This document shows, one piece after another, positions 37,401 through 45,613 of a stretch of DNA of 64,000 nucleotides (positions within the stretch are counted from its first letter, which is position 1; each line of letters starts with the position of its first letter). Under the pieces are notes generated by a model. That model saw nothing but the letters and a program-made list of their open reading frames with translations. It searched no databases and was not told where the DNA came from. This stretch comes from Bacillota bacterium (GTDB lineage Bacteria > Bacillota > Clostridia > Lachnospirales > Lachnospiraceae), in contig JAEYOY010000074.1 in NCBI GenBank assembly GCA_023411215.1, forward strand, positions 36,633 through 100,632, read 5' to 3'. A program made the position numbers and the translations under genes.

Positions 37401-39003
37401 CTCGAATCGCATCGATCGGAGGGTTCGTTACCTGAGCAAAAAGCTGCTTGAAGTAGCTGAACAGCGGAGGATTGTTCCCTGATAATACAGGAATCGGTGA
37501 ATCAACACCCATGGCTGCCGTTGCCTCCTGCCCGCTTGCTGCCATCGGTAGGATTGTTGTCTTATAATCTTCGTAAGTATATCCAAAGGCCTTCTGAAGT
37601 CTGGCAAGCTCTTCCTCACAATATTCAATCACCTTTTTATTCGGAATGTGAAGCTCCTTCAACATCACCAGATTACTATCAAGCCACTCACCGTAGGGTC
37701 GTTTCTTAGCATAGCTGTTCTTCAGATCCTCATCGTCGATCAGACAACCCTTGACGGTATCAACTAGGAGCATCTTGCCGGGGCGAAGTCTTTCCTTCTT
37801 CACAATCTTATCAGCCGGAATCTCAAGAACTCCCACCTCTGAGGATAGAATAAGTTGATCATCGTTGGTGATATAGTATCTGGAGGGTCGTAGACCATTA
37901 CGGTCAAGTACAGCACCCATAATATCTCCATCGGAGAAAAGAATTGACGCAGGACCATCCCAAGGCTCCATCATGGTTGCGTAATACTGATAAAAATCTG
38001 CTTTCTCCCTACTAATTGCTGAGTCGTTGCTCCAGGGTTCAGGAATAGTTATCATAACAGCAAGGGGAAGCTCCATCCCACTCATCACCAAGAACTCCAG
38101 GGTATTATCTAACATCGCTGAGTCAGAGCCTTCGGTATTCACTACAGGAAGCACCTTATGAAGTTCACCCTTCAAATGCTCTGATTCCATTGTTTCTTCT
38201 CTGGCTAGCATCTTATCTGCATTACCTCGGATCGTATTTATCTCACCGTTGTGAACGATCAGACGATTTGGATGCGCTCTCTGCCAGCTAGGATTTGTAT
38301 TCGTAGAGAATCTGGAATGGACAATCGCGATGGCACTCTCATAATTCTCATCCTGAAGATCTTCAAAGAAGAGGCGAAGCTGTTTTACTAAGAACATTCC
38401 CTTATAGACAATTGTTCTGCTAGATAAAGAGACAACATAGGTATTGTCATTGCTTTGTTCGAAAATCCTTCTGGCGATATATAGCTTGCGATCAAAATCC
38501 AAACCTTTCGCTACATTAGATGGCTTTTTGATAAAGCACTGAAGAATATGAGGCATACATTCAACGGCTCTCTCTCCAAGGGTAGCCGGATGGGTAGGTA
38601 CCTCTCTCCAGCCAAGGAATTTCATTCCTTCTTTCTCAACAATGATCTCGAACATCTTCTTAGCTTGATTACGGCTTAATTCATCCTGAGGAAAGAAAAA
38701 CATTCCCACTCCGTATTCTCGTTCTGTTCCCAAATCAATCTCAAGCGGCTTCGTTGCCTTAGCAAAGAACTTATGTGATATCTGAAGCAGAATTCCAACG
38801 CCGTCACCGGTCTGTCCATTGGCATCCTTACCGGCGCGATGTTCCAAATTCTCAACGATCTTCAAAGCATTCAATACTGTCTCATGAGTCTTGATACCCT
38901 TCATATGTACTACCGCACCAATACCGCAATTGTCATGCTCGAAGCGGGGGTCATACAGGCCTTGGGGAATTTGTGTGATTTCCTCTCTGATGATATCCTT
39001 CAT
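34447..39003 (-). CDS. gltB: Glutamate synthase large subunit
   Basis: Makes glutamate from 2-oxoglutarate and glutamine with GltD. The N-terminal class II amidotransferase begins at the Cys of FEHDNCGIGAVV (about Cys26), so a short propeptide is presumably removed. The central domain is followed by the FMN-binding synthase domain with KPGEGGQLPAEKV and VKLVSEAGVGTIAAGVAKAG. The [3Fe-4S] motif is CVMMRVCDLDTCPVG (C-x5-C-x4-C). The C-terminal beta-helix GXGXG domain ends the protein. Length (1518 aa) is standard. The promoter (39121-39149) and a leader hairpin lie upstream. Confidence 0.97.
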   Translation of the reverse strand: MKDIIREEITQIPQGLYDPRFEHDNCGIGAVVHMKGIKTHETVLNALKIVENLEHRAGKDANGQTGDGVGILLQISHKFFAKATKPLEIDLGTEREYGVGMFFFPQDELSRNQAKKMFEIIVEKEGMKFLGWREVPTHPATLGERAVECMPHILQCFIKKPSNVAKGLDFDRKLYIARRIFEQSNDNTYVVSLSSRTIVYKGMFLVKQLRLFFEDLQDENYESAIAIVHSRFSTNTNPSWQRAHPNRLIVHNGEINTIRGNADKMLAREETMESEHLKGELHKVLPVVNTEGSDSAMLDNTLEFLVMSGMELPLAVMITIPEPWSNDSAISREKADFYQYYATMMEPWDGPASILFSDGDIMGAVLDRNGLRPSRYYITNDDQLILSSEVGVLEIPADKIVKKERLRPGKMLLVDTVKGCLIDDEDLKNSYAKKRPYGEWLDSNLVMLKELHIPNKKVIEYCEEELARLQKAFGYTYEDYKTTILPMAASGQEATAAMGVDSPIPVLSGNNPPLFSYFKQLFAQVTNPPIDAIREEVITATTVYIGEDGNILEEKAENCKVLKVNNPILTNTDLLKIRYMKKPGFKVDVLPMIYYKNTSLEKAIDHLCLEADRSYKEGANILILSDRGVDENHVAIPSLLAVSALQQHLVRTKKRTALAMIVESAEPRDVHHFACLLGYGACAVNPYLAQETIRQLISNNMLDKDYYAAVDDYNKAVLKGIIKIASKMGISTIQSYQGSKIFEAIGISKEIIDKYFTGTVSRVGGISLQEMEAQVDALHSKAFDPLGLDLDLTMDSAGSHKLRSEKEEHLYNPKTIHLLQQSTRTGSYEMFKEYSREVTAEQEKINLRGLLDIAYPEQGIAIDEVESVDSIVKRFKTGAMSYGSISKEAHEALAIAMNRLGGKSNSGEGGESQERLKTSEDGLNKCSAIKQVASGRFGVTSEYLVSAREIQIKMAQGAKPGEGGQLPAEKVYPWIAKTRHSTPGVGLISPPPHHDIYSIEDLAQLIYDLKNANKNARISVKLVSEAGVGTIAAGVAKAGAGVILISGYDGGTGAAPRTSIYNAGLPWELGLAETHQTLIMNGLRTKVVIETDGKLMTGRDVAIAAMLGAEEFGFATAPLVTLGCVMMRVCDLDTCPVGVATQNPELRKNFRGKPEYVENFMRFVAEELREYMAKLGFRSVDELIGRTDLLKLKNSELMNDRAKTVDLSAILNNPFVQQGQGIHYDPSQMYDFELENTIDERMLLKKFKLSEKHVQKIKLTVGNTDRTFGTILGSEITRKYGTTLKDDTFVIEAQGSGGQSFGAFIPKGLTIELEGDSNDYFGKGLSGGRLVAFPPKGSTFKADENIIIGNVALYGATSGKAFIGGVAGERFCVRNSGATAVVEGVGDHGCEYMTGGRVTVLGKTGKNFAAGMSGGIAYVLDEDSDLYKKLNKGMVAFEAVTEKYDIFELKEMITEHVKYTDSAKGKEILENFAYYLPKFKKIIPHDYRRMLQTIILMEEKGLSSEQAQIEAFFANTKK

Positions 39004-39466
39004 TCTTATCTACATCCTTTTCTTTTATTGTTCAAATCCGATATTTTCTAACATACAACAAAGGACGCTCTTAGGCTTATCAATTGATAAGTCTAAAAAC
39101 GCCCTCGTTTTATTGCGTTGATTATAATATATATTTATGCATAATGCAAGAATAATTTCTACTTATTTTAAATTAGATGTTAATTTTTTAAATAATAAAT
39201 AATTTTTACCTAATTAATTAAGGTTCTACCGTATGCTTAATTAATTAAGTTAAGCGAATTCTTGTCATGATTACTATTTGACTCCAAACTACTATTAAGC
39301 TATCATAAACTTATCTTAACAATAAGTCGATATAAAGTAAAAGATAAGATGCTTCACGCAGACCTAATTCATTAATTATAAAAGAAGATACTTTTCACAC
39401 TCTGTCAGTAATGTAGCAAAATGAGTTTGATCAATGATTTTCAAACAAAAAGGAAGGGGCAGACCA
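39004..39466. promoter_or_regulatory. Divergent gltB / fliK-like control region
   Basis: For gltB (minus): TTGCAT (39144-39149), 17 bases, TATAAT (39121-39126). For the plus-strand gene: TTGACT (39278-39283), 17 bases, TATCAT (39301-39306). Between the promoters lie two self-palindromic AT boxes, CCTAATTAATTAAGG (39209-39223) and CTTAATTAATTAAG (39236-39249), candidate operators. In the gltB leader an imperfect hairpin (39063-39104, TTAGGCTTATCAATTGATAA at its centre) precedes the RBS by about 40 bases. Confidence 0.65.
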
Positions 39467-41389
39467 ATGGATATCAACCAATCATCATTTTCACGATCAA
39501 AACTAAACAAACCGGGAATAGCCCGTTCCGTCTCAGAGAATAAAGCTGCCTCCGAAGTATATAAAACGAAAGACAGCCTTTCCACGCAGCCGGTCGATCC
39601 AAAACAGCAAGAGCTGAAAGAGGGACAATTGGTGAAAGGTCAGATTATCGATCACCGTTATAACGAGATTAAGATACAGTTGGAACCGAGCAAGCAGATT
39701 GTAAATGCAAAGCTGTCCGGCGATGTTCCCCTCGCCATAGGCCTAGAAGCTCAGTTTCTGGTTACCGAAGAAGGCTCTGATCGACTTGTCATGAAATACA
39801 TTCCTGAGAGCACCTCTCCCTCCGATGCAACCATTCAAAAGGCTCTCACCGCTTCAAATCTTCCTATGAATGAACGCAATCGGGCATTAGTAGAAGAACT
39901 ATTAAAGCATACCATGCCAGTAGACAAACAGACCATTCAGTCCTTAGTACGTCTATCCCATACCAACCGGGATGCCTCACCACTTACCTTAGTACTTATG
40001 TATAAAAACAATATTCCCATGACTCCGGCGAACATTAGACAGTTTGAAGCTTACCAGAACGGATCCAGCCGTTTACTTAACGATATCCATCATATCACGA
40101 CAGGACTTTCTGAACTGTTTCAAGTCGATACGTCTTCCATCAATCAGGAATTACACGTGCCTAAGGAATTACTTCCAGAGGAGGCAGCGCAATCTTCTCC
40201 TCAAATGATTGAACCTTTCATAGGTCCTGATTCTTCAGCCTATTTGCAGGGAACTGCTACAAAATCACTTACCCAGGCATTGCAGATTAATAACGGGTTG
40301 CTTGATATATTACTTGGTAATCGTAACCTTCCCTCCACCGCTGCCGATTATGTAGCTAGTGACTTAACATCACTTTTGACACAGTTGCAACAAGGAAGCT
40401 TATCCCGTGAGGATTTTATTAATCACATAAAAGCTCTTTACCCTGATATAGAGCAGTTATTATCCATAGAACTGAATCAGTTGATACCTGATATGAATAA
40501 CGAAATACAAGCTCCCTCTATACCTGATACGCTTTCCGCTCTGCTAAAGGAGATTTCACTAGCCAATGATAGTCAAGTGCCTTTATCCGAGTTACTCAAT
40601 ACTAAGGAGCAGGCTTCTTTCGCCCAACTGCTTCGGTCCGATCCATCCCTACGTGGAATCGCAGACCTGGTTACGGAGGGAACCATCACCGCCAGAGAAA
40701 TGCTTACCACATTAAAGAATAGCCTTCCGGCTATGGAGGGACTCGAAGCCGAGAGGCTTCTTGCTTCACCGGAGTATCGGACGCTGATAGGGAATGCTTT
40801 TCATGACAAATGGACCATTACTCCTGAAAAACTAACTGACAAAGCAGCTCTTCGGGAACTCTATGAAAATCTTCGTGAAGATATGGAGCAGCTCTCTGCT
40901 TTGTCAAAGCTTCAAATATCGGCCAAAGATGATGCTCGACTTCAGGAGCCCATTAAAAACCTGCAGGAGAATCTCCGATTTATGCAGGATTTGAACGAGA
41001 TGTATACTTATCTTCAATTACCGGTTCAACTAAAGAATCAGGATATTCATAGCGATTTGTATGTCTTTACGAGAAAGAAAGCTTTACAAAACAAAGAGGA
41101 TCTCAGTGTTCTTCTTCACCTGGACATGACAAATCTTGGTTCAATGAATATTCATATCCAAATGAATCATAATATTGTTCAGGCGAAATTCTTTATAGAG
41201 GATCGCGATACACAGAGATTGATATCGGAATATATGCCCTCTCTCACGGATGCTTTAACAAAGAAAGGTTATCATCTTCACAGTGACGTTAATCAATCTT
41301 ATGAAAAAATCGATTTCAGTAAAGATTTTATCGATGATAATGTATCCGAGAGTGATGTAAGACGCTATTCCTTTGATATCCGAACCTAA
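39467..41389 (+). CDS. FliK-like flagellar hook-length control domain protein
   Basis: A 640-aa protein with a C-terminal Flg_hook (FliK) domain at about residues 545-610: LGSMNIHIQMNHNIVQAKFF followed by RLISEYMPSLTDALTKKGYH. The rest is polar, helical and Gln/Ser/Leu-rich, as in the poorly conserved N-terminal part of FliK. True FliK sets hook length by secretion through the flagellar export gate, but that gene normally lies within a flagellar cluster; here it stands alone beside a PilZ gene. An orphan paralogue is therefore likely. ATG 39467 is chosen over 39434 because AGGAAGGGG lies 7 bases upstream. Its promoter is TTGACT-17-TATCAT. Confidence 0.75.
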   Translation: MDINQSSFSRSKLNKPGIARSVSENKAASEVYKTKDSLSTQPVDPKQQELKEGQLVKGQIIDHRYNEIKIQLEPSKQIVNAKLSGDVPLAIGLEAQFLVTEEGSDRLVMKYIPESTSPSDATIQKALTASNLPMNERNRALVEELLKHTMPVDKQTIQSLVRLSHTNRDASPLTLVLMYKNNIPMTPANIRQFEAYQNGSSRLLNDIHHITTGLSELFQVDTSSINQELHVPKELLPEEAAQSSPQMIEPFIGPDSSAYLQGTATKSLTQALQINNGLLDILLGNRNLPSTAADYVASDLTSLLTQLQQGSLSREDFINHIKALYPDIEQLLSIELNQLIPDMNNEIQAPSIPDTLSALLKEISLANDSQVPLSELLNTKEQASFAQLLRSDPSLRGIADLVTEGTITAREMLTTLKNSLPAMEGLEAERLLASPEYRTLIGNAFHDKWTITPEKLTDKAALRELYENLREDMEQLSALSKLQISAKDDARLQEPIKNLQENLRFMQDLNEMYTYLQLPVQLKNQDIHSDLYVFTRKKALQNKEDLSVLLHLDMTNLGSMNIHIQMNHNIVQAKFFIEDRDTQRLISEYMPSLTDALTKKGYHLHSDVNQSYEKIDFSKDFIDDNVSESDVRRYSFDIRT

Positions 41390-41452
41390 ATCCGTCTCCT
41401 AGTAATCTGTGCATAAATCAAAAACCTAGGGCGGACATTCCTGGTATAACAC

Positions 41453-41499
41453 AAATAAGGATGGGCATATTCCTGATTAGAATAGGCCCGTCCTTATTT
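41453..41499. terminator. Bidirectional terminator between the convergent FliK-like and PilZ genes
   Basis: AAATAAGGATGGGC and GGCCCGTCCTTATTT form a long stem with flanking A and T runs, so it can end transcription from both sides. Confidence 0.82.
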
Positions 41500-41550
41500 A
41501 TTCATGATACATAAAACATCTTATAAACCTTTTGAGGTGTGTTACTTCAT

Positions 41551-41904
41551 TTATTCAGCTTTTTCATTAAGTTTCTTATCATAATCTTCAAAAACATAAG
41601 ATAATACATCCGCCATTCCGACAAAAGCACAGCCATAGCTAAATTCTCCTCCGTCCTCTTGTGAACGGATAATCTCAACTACAGAATGCAAGGTATCCTC
41701 GGTGCCTAAATTAATATTTGCGTTAAAATAAAATCCAATCGGTAAAATGCTCTTGGTTCGAAATCCAATTCCAGTCTGTGAGATATTAACCACTTCAATT
41801 GGAGCATGCAGGTCACTTACCTGAACATAATCCTGCTTGTAGAGATTACATATCTCAAGTGTTAAGGTCACCGGCAATCTTTTTGCTCTTCTTCTCTCTT
41901 CCAC
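41551..41904 (-). CDS. PilZ domain c-di-GMP-binding protein
   Basis: Single-domain PilZ protein (117 aa). Both c-di-GMP contacts are visible: the RxxxR-type motif ERRRAKRLPV at the N-terminus, and NISQTGIGF (a variant of D/NxSxxG). The remaining beta-barrel strands follow (IGFYFNANINL, SVVEIIRSQ, FSYGCAFVGM). GTG at 41904 is preferred, with AGGAGG 6 bases upstream; the longer version (to 41949) adds 15 hydrophobic residues unlike the family. Its convergent neighbour is FliK-like, which suggests, but does not prove, a link to motility control. Confidence 0.88.
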   Translation of the reverse strand: MEERRRAKRLPVTLTLEICNLYKQDYVQVSDLHAPIEVVNISQTGIGFRTKSILPIGFYFNANINLGTEDTLHSVVEIIRSQEDGGEFSYGCAFVGMADVLSYVFEDYDKKLNEKAE

Positions 41905-41989
41905 GTTATCCCTCCTATAAGCCAAAATTATTTCAAAAAAACATATCATGCCTGCTCAACGAATTAACTAGTGAATATCCATAACTACC

Positions 41990-42068
41990 CTTTGAATTAG
42001 TTTGTGCCGAGGAAGACGCAGGCACAAATCTTCTCAAAGCGAATTATGTTTTTAATAACTCATACTAT
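41990..42068. repeat. Composite hairpin element e
   Basis: The core is GTTTGTGCC (42000-42008), loop GAGGAAGACGCA, GGCACAAA (42021-42028), preceded by CCCTTTGAATTA as in copies b and d. It is followed by a weaker AT-rich second hairpin. It is about 140 bp past the gatAB stop, beyond that operon's terminator. Confidence 0.8.
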
Positions 42069-42127
42069 AATTATAACTTAATGATATGAGATATACAATC
42101 TATAATTGTATAAATCGACACCGTAAA

Positions 42128-42192
42128 ACAGCCCTACTCCGAACAGAAATACCTATTCGATATTCCTATCTCAGAGAGGGCTGTAATATGTT
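42128..42192 (-). terminator. Terminator downstream of gatAB
   Basis: ACAGCCCT and AGGGCTGT close a stem-loop with further internal pairing; on the minus strand it is followed by a T-containing run. It starts about 15 bases beyond the gatAB stop. Confidence 0.65.
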
Positions 42193-42206
42193 ATAGCCAC
42201 ATAAAA

Positions 42207-45131
42207 TTACATAGTATCTAATAATTCCTGCACGAGCTGATTGATCTTACCCGGATCCGCCTTTCCCTTCATCTCCTTCATGGTCTGACCGACTATAAAG
42301 CCCATGGCTTTTGTCTTACCACTCTTATAATCTGCTACGGACTGCGGACTATCAGCGATAATCTTCTCAATGGTAGCTCGAAGGAGACCATCATCGCTCA
42401 CCATACCCAGTCCATGCTTGTCAACATAGGCCTCTGGATCCACGTTTTCCTTAAATATCTTCTCAAATACCTCTTTTGCTACCGTACGGTTAATCTTATT
42501 CCCATCCACTAATCCGATTAATCTGGCAAGCTGAGAGGGAGTAAAGGTAATCTCCTCAGCTTCCATCTCCTGTTCCTTGAGTAGACGCATCGTCTCGACC
42601 ATCAACCAGTTAGAGACCTCTTTTGGTTTACTACAGAGTGCAACGGTCTCCTCGAAGAGATCCGCCAGATGCTTAGAACCGGTAATAATCGACGCGTCAT
42701 AAGCAGGTATATCAAATTCCCTCTCATAACGCAGCATCTTCTGGGCGCGCAACTCCGGCTGACGAGCCTTGATACTCGATAACCACTCATCGCTGATTTC
42801 AATCGGTGGGAGATCCGGCTCAGGGAAGTATCGATAATCTTGAGCATCCTCCTTGGAGCGCATGGCAAAGCTGGTATCTTTATTGTCATCCCAGCGTCTT
42901 GTTTCCTGCACAACCTTCTTACCATATTCCAATAGCTCTATCTGACGCTTTCTCTCACCCTCAATTGCTCTGGCAATTGCTTTGAAGGAGTTCATGTTCT
43001 TCATCTCTGTTCTGGTTCCGAATTCCTTGGCCCCAACCTCACGTACGGATAAGTTAATATCGGCACGGAGCGATCCTTCCTGCATCTTACAATCCGATAC
43101 ACCAAGGTACTGAAGGATTAATCTCAATTTATCCAGATAGGCTACTACTTCCTCTGCAGAGCGCATATCAGGCTCACTGACGATCTCAATCAGGGGAACG
43201 CCACAACGGTTATAATCGACAAGAGTGCAATCCTCCCAAGGATCATGAACCAGCTTACCAGCATCCTCCTCCATGTGTATCTCATGAATTCGAACTATCT
43301 TCTTACCTGCTTCCGTCTCTATCTCAATCTGTCCATCACGACAGATAGGCAGATAGAGCTGGGAGATCTGATAAGCTTTCGGTAGATCGGGGTAGAAGTA
43401 ATTCTTTCGGTCAAACTTACATCGCTTAGTAATTGTACAGTCCAGTGCCAGGCCTGCTGCCATGGCAAATTCCACTACCTTTTTATTAAGTACGGGAAGC
43501 GTTCCCGGCATACCCGTACATACAGGGCAGCAGTGTGTATTCGGATCTCCGCCGAACTGGGTTGTACAGCCACAGAAAATCTTACTTTTCGTGGCAAGCT
43601 CTACATGAACCTCCAAACCGATCACGGTCTCATATGCTTTCATGGGCTTTGCCTCCTTTCCCTGTGTTGTAAGCGTTGACGGTCTCTCATATGCTAACGT
43701 CTGCTCAAAGGTATAAGCAGCACGAATAATATCTTTCTCTCCAAAATGCTTACCGATTAATTGTAACCCAATCGGAAGCCCCTTTGAATCTCTGCCACAG
43801 GGTAGACTCACTGCCGGTAGGCCTGCCAGATTCACGGATACCGTATAGATATCGGACAGATACATCTTAAGCGGATCGGATAAACTCTCCCCAAGGCGAG
43901 GTGCGGTCTCCGGAGCTGTAGGTCCTAAAATGATATCATACTTTTCAAAGGCTTTGTGAAAGCCCTCATTAATGATAGCTCTTACCTTCAATGCCTTATT
44001 ATAAAAGGCATCATAGTAGCCTGAGCTGAGTACAAAGGCTCCAATCATCATTCTTCGCTTTACTTCATTACCAAAGCCTTCTGATCTGGTCTTCTTATAG
44101 ACATCCTGAAGACCTTCAAATTCCGGTGTACGATATCCGTATTTTACACCATCAAAACGGGATAAATTAGAGCTGGCTTCGGCACATGCAATTACGTAAT
44201 AGGAAGGAACGGCATATTCCACGGAATGAAGCTCAAATTCCTCCACAACTGCCCCTCTGCTTCGAAACACTTCAGCTGCCTTACGTATACTTACTTTCAC
44301 TTCTTCCTCAATGCCATCCCCAAGGTAATCCTTCGGGATACCGATTCTCATCCCTTTCACATCATCGATTAAGGCATCGGTATATCGATAACTTTCCTGT
44401 GACACTGAGGTAGAATCCTTTGCATCATATCCTGAGATAATCTCAAGGGCTGCCGCACAGTCAGAAATATTTCTACCTATGGTTCCAATCTGATCAAGTG
44501 AAGAGGCATAAGCTATGAGTCCATAGCGGGATACGGTACCGTAGGTCGGTTTAATTCCTGTCACGCCGCAATAGCCGGCAGGCTGACGAATCGAACCACC
44601 CGTATCTGAGCCCAAGGCAAAAAAGGCTTCCTCTGCAGCAACCGCTGCAGCAGATCCTCCGCTGGAGCCACCGGGAACACACATCTTATCCCATGGGTTC
44701 TTCGTCTCACCAAAGAAGGAGGTCTCCGTGGTGCTACCCATAGCAAATTCATCCATATTCGTCTTTCCTATGATTATAGCTCCTGCCTTCTTCAGCTTCT
44801 CTATGACCGTTGCATCATAGGTCGGTTCAAAATTATACAAGATCTTGGATGCACAAGTGGTTTTTACACCCATCGTACAAATGTTATCCTTCACTGCGAT
44901 GGGAACCCCGGCAAGGGGTGAACCCGCAAGCTCCCCTGCATCTATTCTTCTCTGTACTTCTTCAGCCTGTGCATAGGCCTCTTCTTCAAGAACCGTAATA
45001 TAACATCGATAATCCGGGTCTCTTTGTTTTATGATAGCAAGCTGCGCTCTCACAGCATCGGCAACGGATACTTCCTTCTCTTTAATCCTTCTGCCAAGCT
45101 CCAGCGCAGACAATGACGTAATATCCTTCAT
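42207..45131 (-). CDS. gatAB: GatA-GatB fusion: amidotransferase subunits A and B in one reading frame
   Basis: One uninterrupted 974-aa frame holding two complete subunits of Asp-tRNA(Asn)/Glu-tRNA(Gln) amidotransferase. Residues 1-496 are GatA, an amidase with the Ser-cisSer-Lys elements PIAVKDNICT, PGGSSGGSAAAVAAE and ALGSDTGGSIRQPAGYCG. Residues 497-974 are GatB, starting MKAYETVIGLEVHVEL, with Zn cysteines in CGCTTQFGG and HCCPVC and a C-terminal YqeY-like tail domain. Both halves have normal length, with at most a short linker (TTQGKEAKP). The linker DNA is a perfect AAAGGAGG 8 bases before the GatB ATG (43643), so GatB may also be made separately. It follows gatC and aspS. Confidence 0.93.
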   Translation of the reverse strand: MKDITSLSALELGRRIKEKEVSVADAVRAQLAIIKQRDPDYRCYITVLEEEAYAQAEEVQRRIDAGELAGSPLAGVPIAVKDNICTMGVKTTCASKILYNFEPTYDATVIEKLKKAGAIIIGKTNMDEFAMGSTTETSFFGETKNPWDKMCVPGGSSGGSAAAVAAEEAFFALGSDTGGSIRQPAGYCGVTGIKPTYGTVSRYGLIAYASSLDQIGTIGRNISDCAAALEIISGYDAKDSTSVSQESYRYTDALIDDVKGMRIGIPKDYLGDGIEEEVKVSIRKAAEVFRSRGAVVEEFELHSVEYAVPSYYVIACAEASSNLSRFDGVKYGYRTPEFEGLQDVYKKTRSEGFGNEVKRRMMIGAFVLSSGYYDAFYNKALKVRAIINEGFHKAFEKYDIILGPTAPETAPRLGESLSDPLKMYLSDIYTVSVNLAGLPAVSLPCGRDSKGLPIGLQLIGKHFGEKDIIRAAYTFEQTLAYERPSTLTTQGKEAKPMKAYETVIGLEVHVELATKSKIFCGCTTQFGGDPNTHCCPVCTGMPGTLPVLNKKVVEFAMAAGLALDCTITKRCKFDRKNYFYPDLPKAYQISQLYLPICRDGQIEIETEAGKKIVRIHEIHMEEDAGKLVHDPWEDCTLVDYNRCGVPLIEIVSEPDMRSAEEVVAYLDKLRLILQYLGVSDCKMQEGSLRADINLSVREVGAKEFGTRTEMKNMNSFKAIARAIEGERKRQIELLEYGKKVVQETRRWDDNKDTSFAMRSKEDAQDYRYFPEPDLPPIEISDEWLSSIKARQPELRAQKMLRYEREFDIPAYDASIITGSKHLADLFEETVALCSKPKEVSNWLMVETMRLLKEQEMEAEEITFTPSQLARLIGLVDGNKINRTVAKEVFEKIFKENVDPEAYVDKHGLGMVSDDGLLRATIEKIIADSPQSVADYKSGKTKAMGFIVGQTMKEMKGKADPGKINQLVQELLDTM
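43641..43659 (-). promoter_or_regulatory. Intact internal ribosome binding site and start codon of gatB inside the fusion
   Basis: AAAGGAGG (43652-43659) is followed by 8 bases and ATG (43641-43643). It matches the best start sites in the window, yet is read through in frame as GKEAKP-M. It points to recent loss of a gatA stop, or to dual production of fused and free GatB. Confidence 0.85.
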
Positions 45132-45185
45132 ATATATTAGCCTCCATCTTAAGCTCTATTGTTCTTATCGGTTAATAGGGATTTT

Positions 45186-45473
45186 CTACTCTACTGTCTT
45201 TGGAACAGCGAAGCTTCCTTCGATGCGCTTTGGTGCATTCTTTAATACCTCCTCGCGATTATCGTGATTGGTCACTTCATCCTCACGAAATACATTCTTC
45301 ACCGGGAGAACATGTGACATGGGTTCTACACCCTCGGTATCCAAACCATTCATTGTCTCTATATATTCCAGAATATGATCCAGGTCCTTCGCAGCCTTCT
45401 CCTTCTCGTCCTCAGAGATTGTAAGCTTAGCAAGGGCGGCTACATATCGAACTGTTTCTTCGGTTATCTTCAT
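45186..45473 (-). CDS. gatC: Asp/Glu-tRNA amidotransferase subunit C
   Basis: Small subunit that wraps around GatA and stabilises GatCAB. The 95-aa product starts MKITEETVRYVAALAKLTIS and has the usual LDHILEYIETMNGLDTEGVE and PVKNVFREDEV segments. ATG 45473 has AGGAGG 7 bases upstream; the ORF extends further upstream only by reading through hairpin element f. It lies 54 bases before gatAB. Confidence 0.95.
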   Translation of the reverse strand: MKITEETVRYVAALAKLTISEDEKEKAAKDLDHILEYIETMNGLDTEGVEPMSHVLPVKNVFREDEVTNHDNREEVLKNAPKRIEGSFAVPKTVE

Positions 45474-45514
45474 GAAAACACCTCCTATTGAATCCTCATA
45501 ATAAATACTGTCCT

Positions 45515-45613
45515 GTATGCTAGTTTGTGTCAAGTGTGCAAGGTCTCGCAAGCGAGATGGTCTACACTTTACGCAGGCACAAATCATCCAAAGCGAATTA
45601 CCCTTCGCTTTTA
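45515..45613. repeat. Composite hairpin element f (aspS-gatC spacer)
   Basis: Core arms GTTTGTGT (45523-45530) and GGCACAAA (45576-45583) are kept, but the usual 12-base loop is replaced by a larger hairpin (AAGTGTG ... TACACTT with inner CTCGCAAGCGAG). A second hairpin, AAAGCGAA and TTCGCTTT, abuts the aspS stop codon. Confidence 0.75.

Larger units (their letters stand above)
41905..42206. other. Intergenic region: element e and gatAB terminator
   Basis: About 300 bp between the end of gatAB and the PilZ gene. It holds the gatAB terminator (about 42128-42192) and composite element e (41990-42068), the latter upstream of PilZ. Confidence 0.6.

Noticed and set aside
39063..39104. Intrinsic terminator or glutamine riboswitch in the gltB leader
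   Set aside because: The hairpin is imperfect and followed only by CTTTGTTGT, and no glutamine-riboswitch core was recognised. It is noted only as a leader hairpin.
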